Source: Phycisphaeraceae bacterium
GTDB lineage: Bacteria; Planctomycetota; Phycisphaerae; Phycisphaerales; UBA1924
DNA length: 64,000 bases
Reading direction: 5' to 3'
Assembly: GCA_020639195.1 (NCBI GenBank)
Contig: JACKHB010000002.1
Span: forward strand, 558,001 to 622,000
Position numbers and translations under genes: made by a program. The notes below the pieces were generated by a model, which searched no databases, had not been told where the DNA came from, and saw only the letters and a list, made by a program, of their open reading frames with translations. Numbering within the stretch: position 1 is the stretch's first letter; every line of letters begins with the position of its first letter. Positions 36,549 to 46,754 of the stretch are shown piece by piece.

Positions 36549-37601
36549 ATGCTCCCAAAGCTTGCCGCACTGGTTCTGCTCGCCCTGATGGTGGGACCGG
36601 CGCGCGCCCAGGAGACGGTGCTGGAACTGGACGACTCGGGCCAATGGGTCGAGGTCCGGGCGCCCGCCGCGGGAACCGCCGAAGCCGAGATCGCCACGAT
36701 CCGGCGGCTGCTGGCCGAGGACCGGCCGGTGTCGGCCCGCTCGCGCGCCACGTCGTTCGTGAAGCGTCACCGCAAGCAGGGGCATCCGCTGCTTCCCGAG
36801 GCGACGCTCCTGCTGGCCGACGCCAAGAGCCAGAGCGGCGATGAGTTCCAGGCGCTGTACGACTACGAGGAGGTGATCAACGCGTACCCCGAGTCGCCGC
36901 AGTACGTGCTGGCGATCGAGCGGGAACTGGAGATCGCGATCCTGTACGCGCGGGGCAAGCAGCGGCGGGTGTTCTTCGGGCTGCTGCGGATCGGCTCGGC
37001 GACGTCGCTGGCCGAGGAACTGCTGATCCGCGTGCAGGAGCGCCTGCCCGGCAGCGCGCTGGCCGAGCGCGCCGGCATCGAGCTGGCCGACTTCTACTAC
37101 CGCAATCGCGACATGGTGATGGCCAGCGACGCGTACGACCTGTTCCTTCGCAACTACCCGCGCAGCGTGCACGAGCGGCGCGCCATGCTGCGGCGGATCC
37201 TCGCCAACGTGGCGCGCTACAAGGGCCCGGAGTACGACGCGAGCGGGCTCGTGGAGGCCCAGGCGCTCATCGAGCAGTTTCGCGCGCGTTACCCGCTCGA
37301 TGCGCAGGAGGCCGGGCTGACCGATGCCCTGATCGCGCGGCTCGATGAGTCCGCCGGAGCCCAGATCCTCGAGACCGCCCGGTACTACCTGCGCGCCGAC
37401 GACGAGGTCAGCGCGCGGTTCACGCTGCGCCGCCTGCTGGTGCTGCACCCGCGCACCGTCGCGGCGACCCAGGCGAGGCGCATGCTGGAGCAGCGCGGCT
37501 GGATGCCCCCCGAGCCGCCTCCGGCCGAGTCGCTCGGGCCGCCCGCGCCCAGCGCAGAATCCGGCGCGCAGGACGCTCCGGTCCAGGGCGGTGGCGGATG
37601 A
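36549..37601 (+). CDS. BamD/YfiO-like TPR protein, outer-membrane assembly
   Basis: This 350-residue secreted protein has a signal peptide (LPKLAALVLLALMVGPARAQ) and then tetratricopeptide-like helical repeats, including LLADAKSQSGDEFQALYDYE, RAGIELADFYYRNRDMVMAS and YDLFLRNYPRSVHERRAMLR, typical of BamD/YfiO. BamD is normally a lipoprotein, but no lipobox Cys is present here; the signal ends in ARAQ. The C-terminus is Pro/Ala/Gly-rich. It overlaps the LptE-like gene by 4 bases and precedes ftsH, so an envelope-biogenesis context is likely. The exact name is not certain because TPR proteins of other pathways look alike. Confidence 0.72.
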   Translation: MLPKLAALVLLALMVGPARAQETVLELDDSGQWVEVRAPAAGTAEAEIATIRRLLAEDRPVSARSRATSFVKRHRKQGHPLLPEATLLLADAKSQSGDEFQALYDYEEVINAYPESPQYVLAIERELEIAILYARGKQRRVFFGLLRIGSATSLAEELLIRVQERLPGSALAERAGIELADFYYRNRDMVMASDAYDLFLRNYPRSVHERRAMLRRILANVARYKGPEYDASGLVEAQALIEQFRARYPLDAQEAGLTDALIARLDESAGAQILETARYYLRADDEVSARFTLRRLLVLHPRTVAATQARRMLEQRGWMPPEPPPAESLGPPAPSAESGAQDAPVQGGGG

Positions 37602-38122
37602 TGCGCGGCACGGGCTGGATCATCGCGGCGGCGGTCGTTCTGTCGTGGCTGGGCGGCTGTGCCTCGGACCCCAAGCGCGGATACTCGCTCGCGTCGGCGC
37701 ACGACACGTCCATCTCGACGATCTCGGTGCCGATCTTCGAGAACCTGACGCCGATGACCGGGCTCGAGACGCAGTTGACCGAGGCGATCATCAAGGAGAT
37801 CCAGCGGCGCACGCCGTGGGCGGTCGTGCCCGTCGGCTCGGCGCAGACCACGCTCACCGGCAAGATCCGCAAGGCCGAGTTCGTCCGCCTCAGCCGAACG
37901 CCCGGCACGGGACTCGCGCAGGAGGCCACGTTCGAGCTGACCCTCGACTTCGACTGGTCCGACGACGCCTCGGGGCGCTCTCGCGTCCGGCAGAGCAACG
38001 TCCGGGCGATCGGAACGTTCGTCGCGGCGCGGGGCGTGGGTGAGCGCATCGAGGTCGGCGAGAAGGGTGCCATCCAGGTCGCGGCCCGGCGGATCGTGGA
38101 ACAGCTGCGCGCCGATTGGTGA
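37598..38122 (+). CDS. LptE-like lipoprotein
   Basis: The 174-residue protein has a lipoprotein signal (VVLSWLGGCASD, Cys in the lipobox near residue 21). The mature part has TISVPIFENLTPMTGLETQL, then LTEAIIKEIQRRTPWAVVPV and TTLTGKIRKAEFVRLS, the alpha/beta pattern of LptE, which plugs the LptD LPS translocon in the outer membrane. LptD is not in the window. Planctomycetes do have an outer membrane, so such a part is reasonable, but homology to LptE is weak and inferred by pattern. Start codon overlaps the preceding stop (ATGA). Confidence 0.65.
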   Translation: MMRGTGWIIAAAVVLSWLGGCASDPKRGYSLASAHDTSISTISVPIFENLTPMTGLETQLTEAIIKEIQRRTPWAVVPVGSAQTTLTGKIRKAEFVRLSRTPGTGLAQEATFELTLDFDWSDDASGRSRVRQSNVRAIGTFVAARGVGERIEVGEKGAIQVAARRIVEQLRADW

Positions 38123-38226
38123 AGTGGCCGCATCTTTCCCCCGCGGGGGTCGAATCGATGTCCAGCGGCGTCTAGCGTTTGCCGACGACAGAGTTGCGCC
38201 GCGGATCCCGGAGACCTCGCACCTTC

Positions 38227-40284
<2,058 letters not shown>

Positions 40285-40312
40285 CTCGGCTCTGAGCCCG
40301 ACTCCCGCGGCT

Positions 40313-40693
40313 TCAGTCGCAGTACCAGCCGCGCCGGTAGTAGCGAGGCGGCGGGCAGTAGTACGTGCGCGTGTACGTCGTGTACCCGCCGCCGTAGTAC
40401 GTGTCGTATCCCCCGTAGCCACCATAGCCGCCGCCGTATCCGTACCCGCCCGAGCCCCGCGAGCCCGCGCGAGCGTTCTGGTCACCGATGATCGAGCCCA
40501 GCACGGCGCCGCCGATCGCGCCCGCCGCGGCCCCGGTGCCCATGTTGCCCGTCAGGCTGCCGATGCCCATGCCCGCGAGCGCGCCCATGCCCGAGCCAAC
40601 CAGCCCGCCGCTGAGCGCATCGTTGCAGCCACCGGCAAGCGTCAGCATCGCGCCGCCGATCCCGATCGTGAGCAGTCTGCGAGTCGTGTTCAT
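40313..40693 (-). CDS. Glycine-zipper lipoprotein, copy 1 (with Gly/Tyr-rich tail)
   Basis: This is a 126-residue protein. The ATG at 40693 has GGGAGGTGG before it and starts a lipoprotein signal ending LAGGC. A glycine-zipper segment (GALAGMGIGSLTGNMGTGAA and AGAIGGAVLGSIIGDQN) of the type seen in outer-membrane and cell-envelope proteins follows. The C-terminal 45 residues are Gly/Tyr repeats with a final Cys (YCPPPRYYRRGWYCD). The zipper half is almost identical to that of the next gene (40919-41206), which lacks the long tail. Upstream at 40738 lies the same sequence box as for the other copy. Function unknown. Confidence 0.75.
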   Translation of the reverse strand: MNTTRRLLTIGIGGAMLTLAGGCNDALSGGLVGSGMGALAGMGIGSLTGNMGTGAAAGAIGGAVLGSIIGDQNARAGSRGSGGYGYGGGYGGYGGYDTYYGGGYTTYTRTYYCPPPRYYRRGWYCD

Positions 40694-40737
40694 CGGTCCA
40701 CCTCCCTGGCGTGTGTTCGTGCCCCTCACCGCTCCGC

Positions 40738-40757
40738 GAGTAAGTGAATACTAGCAA
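40738..40757 (-). promoter_or_regulatory. Conserved upstream box of glycine-zipper gene copy 1
   Basis: The box AGTAAGTGAATACTAGCA (plus strand) is found here and again at 41280 upstream of the paralogue. On the minus strand it reads TGCTAGTATTCACTTACT and contains TAGTAT, close to a -10 hexamer. It lies 45-65 bases before the ATG. The copy here has lost the outer bases of the left half-site (GAGTA rather than CTAGTA). Confidence 0.4.
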
Positions 40758-40918
40758 GCGGCCACGAGCGCCCGCAAGGCCAATTCTCCGCCCCGTGACG
40801 CGACCAATGCGCACGCGCCCGGCGCGGGACCATCCCGGGCCGGGCGTCGAAGCGCGCCGTCCGACAGGGCGAGTCGGGCGCGCGGAACTCCTGTGGATCG
40901 GCCGCGGTCGGGCCGAGA

Positions 40919-41206
40919 TCAATCCGGGTAGCGGTTGCCGTGGTAGTACCCACCGCCGTACGAGCGCTGGTCCGCCCGCCTGTTCTGATCGCCGATGACC
41001 GAGCCGAGCACCGCGCCGCCGATGGCGCCCGCCGCGGCTCCCTTCCCCATGTCGCCGGTCAGGCTGCCGATGCCCATGCCCGCCAGGGCGCCCATGCCCG
41101 ACCCGACGAGGCCGCCGCTGATGGCGTCGTTGCAGCCACCCGCCAGCACCACCATGCACAGCCCCGCCAGAGCCACCGCCGACCTCTTCGCCATCTTGCG
41201 TTCCAT
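40919..41206 (-). CDS. Glycine-zipper lipoprotein, copy 2 (short)
   Basis: The protein is 95 residues. The ATG at 41206 has the same GGGAGGTGG ribosome binding site as copy 1. A lipobox VLAGGC is followed by NDAISGGLVGSGMGALAGMG and the rest of the glycine zipper, differing from copy 1 by only a few residues. It ends in a short basic/Tyr tail (SYGGGYYHGNRYPD). The pair is a tandem duplication: the coding zippers are almost the same and a shared upstream box precedes both. Role unknown; glycine-zipper proteins often sit in or under the outer membrane. Confidence 0.75.
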   Translation of the reverse strand: MERKMAKRSAVALAGLCMVVLAGGCNDAISGGLVGSGMGALAGMGIGSLTGDMGKGAAAGAIGGAVLGSVIGDQNRRADQRSYGGGYYHGNRYPD

Positions 41207-41278
41207 GTTCCACCTCCCGGGACGCCAACTCGCGCCCGACGCGGGGCATTCCCGCCCCTTGAATCCGAGTCCCCCTTC

Positions 41279-41297
41279 TAGTAAGTGAATACTAGCA
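41279..41297 (-). promoter_or_regulatory. Palindromic box upstream of glycine-zipper gene copy 2
   Basis: The sequence is CTAGTA-N6-TACTAG, a perfect 6-base inverted repeat, and it shares AGTAAGTGAATACTAGCA with the box at 40738. It lies about 75-90 bases before the ATG of copy 2. Conservation between two copies, next to a GC-rich background, suggests a repressor or activator site or a -10 region, not chance. Confidence 0.45.
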
Positions 41298-41354
41298 TCG
41301 ATCGGCGCGGGTTGCACAAAAATCCTCTCGCAATTCCTGTCAAACACCTAACGA

Positions 41355-42149
41355 TCATGCGCCCGAGGACGCCGGGATCCCGAAGAAGCGTTCCGTGTTC
41401 TCGTTGATCCGCGCATGGAACGCTTCAAACGCCTCGCCACGCAGGCTCGCCAACGCTTCGGCCGTGTCTCGCACCCACGCGATGCGGCACGGCCGCTTGC
41501 CGCGATGAGGCGCCGGGCTCAGGAACGGCGCATCGGTCTCCACCATCAGGCGATCCCCGGGGACGATCCTCGCCGCGGCGCGAACCTCGGGCGCGTTGGG
41601 ATACGTCACCACACCCGTAAACGAGATCATCGCCCCGTACTCAAGGCACGTGCGCGCATCGCGTTCGTTCCCGGTGAAGCAATGGAACACGAAGCGCGAT
41701 GGCTCGAGGCCCGATGCCCGCAGGACGGGAATCAGGTCATCAAACGCCTCGCGGCAGTGCAGCACGATGGGCCTGGAGATCCCCTCGCGCTCGCACGACG
41801 CAATGAACGCCAACTGCTCCTCAAGCACGCTCCGCTGCACGTCTCGCGTCGGCTCCGGATAGTGGTTGTCGAGCCCCAGTTCGCCCCACGCGACGCACTT
41901 TGGATCGCGCGCCACCACCCGCAGGTTCTCCCACACGTGCGGCCCCTGGTCCGCGTACAACGGATGCACGCCGGCGGAGCACCACACGTTCTCGAATCGT
42001 CGCGCCAGCGCCAGGCACTCGGGTGCGTTCTGCGTCGTCGTGCAGATCGAGATCGCGCCCGAAACCCCCACCGCCGCCGCGTCGGCGAGCTCACGCTCCA
42101 CGCGCCCCGCCAAGTCCGGAAAGGTGAGGTGGCAGTGCGTGTCGATCAC
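41355..42149 (-). CDS. tatD: TatD family metal-dependent hydrolase (deoxyribonuclease)
   Basis: TatD enzymes are TIM-barrel metallohydrolases with DNase activity, thought to act in DNA turnover and quality control. The 264-residue protein has the full metal set: HxH in IDTHCHLTF, Glu in WGELGLD, His in IVLHCREA, His in FVFHCFTG and Asp in VETDAPFLSP. The GTG at 42149 is used because the protein starts right at the conserved IDTHCH and no other start lies between it and unrelated sequence; the Shine-Dalgarno is weak. It is divergent from the transglutaminase gene. Confidence 0.93.
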   Translation of the reverse strand: MIDTHCHLTFPDLAGRVERELADAAAVGVSGAISICTTTQNAPECLALARRFENVWCSAGVHPLYADQGPHVWENLRVVARDPKCVAWGELGLDNHYPEPTRDVQRSVLEEQLAFIASCEREGISRPIVLHCREAFDDLIPVLRASGLEPSRFVFHCFTGNERDARTCLEYGAMISFTGVVTYPNAPEVRAAARIVPGDRLMVETDAPFLSPAPHRGKRPCRIAWVRDTAEALASLRGEAFEAFHARINENTERFFGIPASSGA

Positions 42150-42248
42150 GGCGGACGGTAGTCGAGCAACGTGTGCAGCGCCGGTCCCACACTCCCTCGA
42201 TCGCATCCATCCACCACCCCACCGCTTACAATCCGACACGGAGGCGCC

Positions 42249-43736
42249 ATGCGCAAGTTTCCCATCGTGGCCGTGCTCGCGGCCGTTCTCACGAGCCTGC
42301 TCTCCCACGCATCGGCCGCGCCCACCGACCACTGGTACGTGCTCCAGTTCGACGGCAAGCGCGCCGGATGGATCCGCGAGCACACCACCGAGACCGCCGG
42401 CGTCATCACCACGTCCTCCGAGATGCACCTCGAGATCCGACGCGGCCAGATGTCCATGAGCATCGCCCTCGAGTCCACGTTCGAGGAATCCACCCGCGGC
42501 GAGCCCATCCGCGCCGTCTCTGTCATGTCCCTGGGCAGCATGCCCACACGCACCGAATACGTCTTCAACGCCGAAAGCAACACCGTCACCATCTCCACCT
42601 CCTCCGGCGGCGCCGCGCGAGAGACCACCGCCGACCGCCCGGACGGGGGCTGGCTGACGCCCGCCGCGGCCAGCGAGTTTGTCCTTCGGCGCCTCGCCGC
42701 GGGCGCCACCGAGATCTCGTTCTCCACGATCGATCCCGCCTCCGGGCTCGAGCCGATGCGCGTCGAGATGCGCGGCATCACGCCCGGCACGACCGAGGTG
42801 CTCGGCAAGACGGTCCCATCGCTCTCCTGCGAAACCGAGGTCTCCTCCGCCCCGGGCCTCACCCAGCGCGCCCACCTCGCGCCCGACGGCACGCTGCTTC
42901 GAATGAAGATGAACCTTGCCGGCATGGAGTTCGAGCAGATCGCCGCCGACCGCGAGCTGGCGCTCTCGCCCCTCGAAGCCCCCGAGATCATGGCGCGAAC
43001 GTTCGTCAAGCCCAGCCGGCCGCTCCCCGATATCCGCCGCGTCCATCGGGGCGTGTACGACCTCAAGATGCCCCGCGGGCGCATGCCCGACATCCCCGAG
43101 ACCAGCGCCCAGCGCGTCGAGCGGATCGACGACAAGACCGTGCGCGTCACGATCGCCGAAGACGACCTCCGCGCCGCGCCCGCCCAGGACGCCCAGAACC
43201 CAATCTACCTCGAGGCCTCCGCCGTGCTGGACGCCAGCGACCCCGAGATCATCGCGCTGGCCGACCGCTCAGCGCGCCCCGGCGTCACCGACCCGGCCGA
43301 AGTCGCCGAGCGCCTGCGCATGGCCGTCTTCCGCACCATCAAGAGCAAGAGCCTCGGCGTCGGGCTCGCCAGCGCATCGGAAGTCTGCCGTACCAGAGAG
43401 GGCGACTGCTCCGAACACGCCGTCCTCCTCGCGGCGCTGCTCCGCGCCAAGGGCATCCCCGCCCGCGTCGTTTCCGGCCTGGTCTACGCCGAGGAGTTCC
43501 TCGGAGAGAAGGGCATCTTCGGCTACCACATGTGGGCCCAGGCCCTGCTCGAACGCGACGGCGAGATGGTCTGGGTCGACCTCGACGGCACGCTCGGCTC
43601 GTTCGACGTCTTCTCCGGCACGCACATCGCGCTGGCCGTCTCGGCGATGCGCGACGACGACGCGATGAACTCGCTGGCCGTGCTCGCCCCCCTCCTGGGC
43701 GAATTGCAGATCGACGTGATCGACGCCGGCCTCTAG
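42249..43736 (+). CDS. Secreted transglutaminase-like (papain-fold) protein
   Basis: The 495-residue protein has a signal peptide (RKFPIVAVLAAVLTSLLSHA), then a large N-terminal beta domain of about 290 residues, and a C-terminal transglutaminase-like domain of the bacterial kind. The Cys-His-Asp triad is visible: REGDCSEHAVLLAALLRAKG (Cys), IFGYHMWAQALL (His), and VWVDLDGT (Asp). It may be a periplasmic peptidase or crosslinking enzyme; the substrate is unknown. Followed by nnrD after 16 bases on the same strand, probably in one transcript. Confidence 0.83.
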   Translation: MRKFPIVAVLAAVLTSLLSHASAAPTDHWYVLQFDGKRAGWIREHTTETAGVITTSSEMHLEIRRGQMSMSIALESTFEESTRGEPIRAVSVMSLGSMPTRTEYVFNAESNTVTISTSSGGAARETTADRPDGGWLTPAAASEFVLRRLAAGATEISFSTIDPASGLEPMRVEMRGITPGTTEVLGKTVPSLSCETEVSSAPGLTQRAHLAPDGTLLRMKMNLAGMEFEQIAADRELALSPLEAPEIMARTFVKPSRPLPDIRRVHRGVYDLKMPRGRMPDIPETSAQRVERIDDKTVRVTIAEDDLRAAPAQDAQNPIYLEASAVLDASDPEIIALADRSARPGVTDPAEVAERLRMAVFRTIKSKSLGVGLASASEVCRTREGDCSEHAVLLAALLRAKGIPARVVSGLVYAEEFLGEKGIFGYHMWAQALLERDGEMVWVDLDGTLGSFDVFSGTHIALAVSAMRDDDAMNSLAVLAPLLGELQIDVIDAGL

Positions 43737-43752
43737 CGCCTCAGGACCCGCC

Positions 43753-44757
43753 ATGACCGCCGATCTCGATGCCTCTCCGCTCCCCCCGCTTCCCGCGCGC
43801 CCGATCGACGGCCACAAGGGCACGTTTGGGACCGTCGCCGTTGTCGGCGGATGCGATGATCCCTCCGCGCGCATGATCGGCGCGCCCGCGCTGGCCGCTC
43901 GCGCAGCGCTGCGCGCCGGTTGCGGCCTCGTGCGGGTCGTCTCGCCGGCAACCATTCTCTCGCACGTGCTGATGCTCGAGCCCTCCGCCACCGGCGTGTC
44001 GATCCCCGTGGACGTCGTCGGCGCCATCGAACCCAGCGACGCCACCGAGGTGATCGACCGCGTCACCGCCGCGTGCGACTGCATCGCCGTCGGCCCGGGC
44101 CTGGGAACCAGCGCCTGCGCCATCGCCTGCGCGCTGCGCGCCGTCCAGCAGGAGGACGTGCCCGCCGTCGTCGACGCCGACGCGATCAACGCGCTCGCCG
44201 CCGTGCCCGAAATGCAGCTCGACGTCCGGGCCAATGCCGTCTTCACGCCACACCCAGGCGAGTTCGCCAGGCTGGCCGCCAACCTCAGGATCAAGGCCGA
44301 CCCCGCGCACCCCGAATCCCGCGTTGACGCCGCGGCGAGGCTCGCCCAGCGGCTCGGCGCCATCGTCGTGCTCAAGGGCCATCGCACCGTCGTTTCCGAT
44401 GGCCTCCGCGCGTGGACGTGCCAGCGCGGCCATCCCTGCCTCGCCACCGCGGGAACGGGCGATGTCCTGACCGGCCTGCTCGCCTCGCTCATCGCCCAGC
44501 ACGCGCGCACCACACTCGCCGCGCCCGCAATTCCCCAGAGCGTGCTGGCCAAGATGCCCGAATCAGCCCGTCAGCGAGCCATGGCCGATGTCGGGCTCTC
44601 GCTCTACGACGCCGCCAGGCTCGCCGTCGAAATACACGCCATCGCGGGCGAGCGCTGGGCCCAGGCGCATCGCGCCCAAGGCGGGATGCTGGCGAGGGAA
44701 TTGTCGGACCGACTCGCCGAATCCGTGAACGACCTCAGAACGCGTCCAGCCGAGTGA
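43753..44757 (+). CDS. nnrD: ADP-dependent (S)-NAD(P)H-hydrate dehydratase
   Basis: This enzyme repairs hydrated NADH/NADPH. It has 334 residues and the ribokinase-like fold: GHKGTFGTVAVVGG at the start, CIAVGPGLGTS, DADAINALA, NAVFTPHPGEFARLAANL and the C-terminal ATAGTGDVLTGLLASLIA with the catalytic Gly-Asp. It lacks the epimerase (NnrE) domain often fused to it. A prepilin-like remnant overlaps its stop codon (GTGA). The interval before the next gene holds no clear terminator. Confidence 0.92.
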   Translation: MTADLDASPLPPLPARPIDGHKGTFGTVAVVGGCDDPSARMIGAPALAARAALRAGCGLVRVVSPATILSHVLMLEPSATGVSIPVDVVGAIEPSDATEVIDRVTAACDCIAVGPGLGTSACAIACALRAVQQEDVPAVVDADAINALAAVPEMQLDVRANAVFTPHPGEFARLAANLRIKADPAHPESRVDAAARLAQRLGAIVVLKGHRTVVSDGLRAWTCQRGHPCLATAGTGDVLTGLLASLIAQHARTTLAAPAIPQSVLAKMPESARQRAMADVGLSLYDAARLAVEIHAIAGERWAQAHRAQGGMLARELSDRLAESVNDLRTRPAE

Positions 44758-44891
44758 GCGCGTTCACCCTCATCGAGCTGCTGGTGGTGATCGCCATCAT
44801 CGCACTCCTGATCGGCATCCTGCTCCCCGCCTTCGCCCCCGGCCAAGACGGTCGCCCATCGGCCAGCACCACCCCAGCACCACCGATGTAA
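44754..44891 (+). pseudogene. Truncated type II/IV prepilin-like peptide
   Basis: A 45-codon frame starts with a GTG overlapping the nnrD stop and reads SAFTLIELLVVIAIIALLIG with ILLPAFAPG. This is the prepilin N-terminal cleavage/methylation signal (F-T-L-I-E) plus hydrophobic helix typical of planctomycete DUF1559-type pseudopilins, but it ends after about 20 more residues. No continuation was found in other frames. It may be a remnant, a translationally coupled peptide, or an active mini-pilin. Confidence 0.5.
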
Positions 44892-45091
44892 AGGTTTACA
44901 ACGCCCGCATGTCGCGAGTCTGCGACAGATCCAGGCTTCGTGCCACACCTTCATCGTTCGCTCACACTCCAACCGCTTGCGTTCTCCCCCATTCGTGGTA
45001 GCGTTTATCGAGATCCATTGGGGTGGGACCGGAAGAGAGAGGGCCAAGGAGCCCGCGGCGGCCGCGAGTCGCCCCGGGGGAGGGCCGTCGA

Positions 45092-45892
45092 ATGGTCGCA
45101 CTGCTGGAAGCACTGTTTCGGTTCTTGGCGTCGGTTATCAACGCCGTGTTGAGCCTGTTCCGCGACAGATCGTCGCGCGGGCCGAAGGCGCCGGCCTCGC
45201 CCGTCGCCCTGAAGGTCACCGTCCGCAACGAACTCAGGCGGCACAGGCGACCGATTGCCACTTCCATCGAGTCCCGGATCGCCAGCCGCACCGCATACGA
45301 GTGGTCGCTCGATGAGCCCCTTCGCGCGTCGATCGTCTCTCGAATCCGCGACGCCGGAATCGCGCGCGATCACGCCGAAGCGATCCTCGAGAGCGCCGAA
45401 GCCGGCGCCCGCGACGTGCTCGTCTTCGATCCCGAGCGCGCCGTCGCGCCACAACTCGCCGCGCGCATGGCGTACGACGAGTTGTTCCATGTCGTGCTCG
45501 TTCAGGTCGAATCGTGCCTCATCCGTCGCGCGCGAAGATGGCATCGAGACAGGTTGATCGCGCTGCACACCCTCACCAACGCGCTCTCCGATCTCCGGTC
45601 GCGGGTCCGCGCGGAGACTCCCGGATTGATCGAGCACCTCGCGGCTGGCGGCCCACGCTGCCGCTGCCGACTGCGCCAGGACCTCATCCGGCAGGTCAGG
45701 GCGATGCCCGCGATCCACGGACGGGCGGCGGATCGCATCGTGGACCACGCGATCGACCAGACCCACGCCTTCGTCCGCGCGCTCATCCGCACGGTCCACC
45801 CCGTCAAGTGCGCGCATGTAGAAGAACTCGTGTACGGCTGCCTTCGAACCCGCGTCCTGTCGGGGGTCGAGGACTACTACTGCGTCACCTAA
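45092..45892 (+). CDS. Uncharacterised protein with N-terminal hydrophobic helix
   Basis: This is a 266-residue protein. The ATG at 45092 has GGGGAGGG about 8 bases upstream; the frame extends 23 codons further up. Residues 1-22 are hydrophobic (VALLEALFRFLASVINAVLS) and may form a membrane anchor. The rest is Arg/Ala-rich and helical, with several His, and ends GVEDYYCVT. No known family was recognised. It stands between the prepilin remnant and an unknown gene upstream of tyrS, in a 200-base gap with no clear promoter. Confidence 0.6.
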   Translation: MVALLEALFRFLASVINAVLSLFRDRSSRGPKAPASPVALKVTVRNELRRHRRPIATSIESRIASRTAYEWSLDEPLRASIVSRIRDAGIARDHAEAILESAEAGARDVLVFDPERAVAPQLAARMAYDELFHVVLVQVESCLIRRARRWHRDRLIALHTLTNALSDLRSRVRAETPGLIEHLAAGGPRCRCRLRQDLIRQVRAMPAIHGRAADRIVDHAIDQTHAFVRALIRTVHPVKCAHVEELVYGCLRTRVLSGVEDYYCVT

Positions 45893-46034
45893 GGCGTCGG
45901 CCCGGCGTCAGTCTTCGCACTTGGCGCGCAGACCCGCTCCCTTCGGCGCTACACCACCGCTTTGCGCGCGCGCACGCGCTCCCTTCACCCCTTCCACCAT
46001 TGACACCCCTTCGCGCACGCCCGAAACTCCCCAC

Positions 46035-46754
46035 ATGACTACCACACCAACACCGTGCGTCCTCGACGCGTCTCGCGCCATCAGGTCCCACATCAGCGCC
46101 CAGACCAGCTCGCCATCGACCGATCGGCAGCCGCCCCCCACACCGGCTCCGCCCCTTCGCCCCGACCCTTTGCCCCCGACCCCCACTTCCGCCCCCTTCG
46201 ATCCCGACCCCGACACCACCGAGCGCCTCCTCGAGGACCTCGCCTGCGACCACGACTCGCTGCTGGCCCTCTCCAAGGCCTACGGCGCCACCCTCGATGG
46301 CCTCTGCGAGTGGATGCAGCGCCCCGAGAACGCCGTGCGCATCGCGCGCATCTCCGCCGCGGCCGCCCAGCGCGCCCATCTCGCCGCGTCCATCCAGCTT
46401 CCCAAGTGCGTCGTCGTGCTGGTGGACATGGTCAAGGGCTACCACCACCAGGAGAACCACGACCCCATCCGCAACGACCTCAAGCAGTGCCGCCTGCGCG
46501 AGACCCAGCGCGCCAACGCCCGCAAGGCCATCCACCTCCTCTACACCTTCCACCGGATCGGCGCGCAAGGGCCATCGGCTCGCCCCGCGCCGCCGATCCC
46601 GCGCACCCGCCAGTCCTCGCCAGGTCTCAGGGCTCCCACCCCGGGCGATCGGGCCGGTGGCGCGGGCGATGCGCGCTCCAGCGCGCCCGTTCGTTCCGCC
46701 CCGGACAGGCCCACCACTCTCTCGCGCCCACCCCAACTACCCTCTGAGCCATGA
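46035..46754 (+). CDS. Uncharacterised protein with central helical domain, coupled to tyrS
   Basis: The protein is 239 residues. Residues about 15-55 are Pro/Ser/Thr-rich. A helical domain of about 110 residues (LLALSKAYGATLDGLCEWMQ, then VRIARISAAAAQRAHLAASI and KAIHLLYTFHRIG) has the look of a small DNA-binding or terminase-small-subunit-like helix bundle, but no firm match was made. The C-terminal 50 residues are disordered Pro/Arg/Ser. It ends by overlapping the tyrS ATG (ATGA), so it may be co-transcribed. ATG 46035 is the most likely of several starts. Confidence 0.55.
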   Translation: MTTTPTPCVLDASRAIRSHISAQTSSPSTDRQPPPTPAPPLRPDPLPPTPTSAPFDPDPDTTERLLEDLACDHDSLLALSKAYGATLDGLCEWMQRPENAVRIARISAAAAQRAHLAASIQLPKCVVVLVDMVKGYHHQENHDPIRNDLKQCRLRETQRANARKAIHLLYTFHRIGAQGPSARPAPPIPRTRQSSPGLRAPTPGDRAGGAGDARSSAPVRSAPDRPTTLSRPPQLPSEP

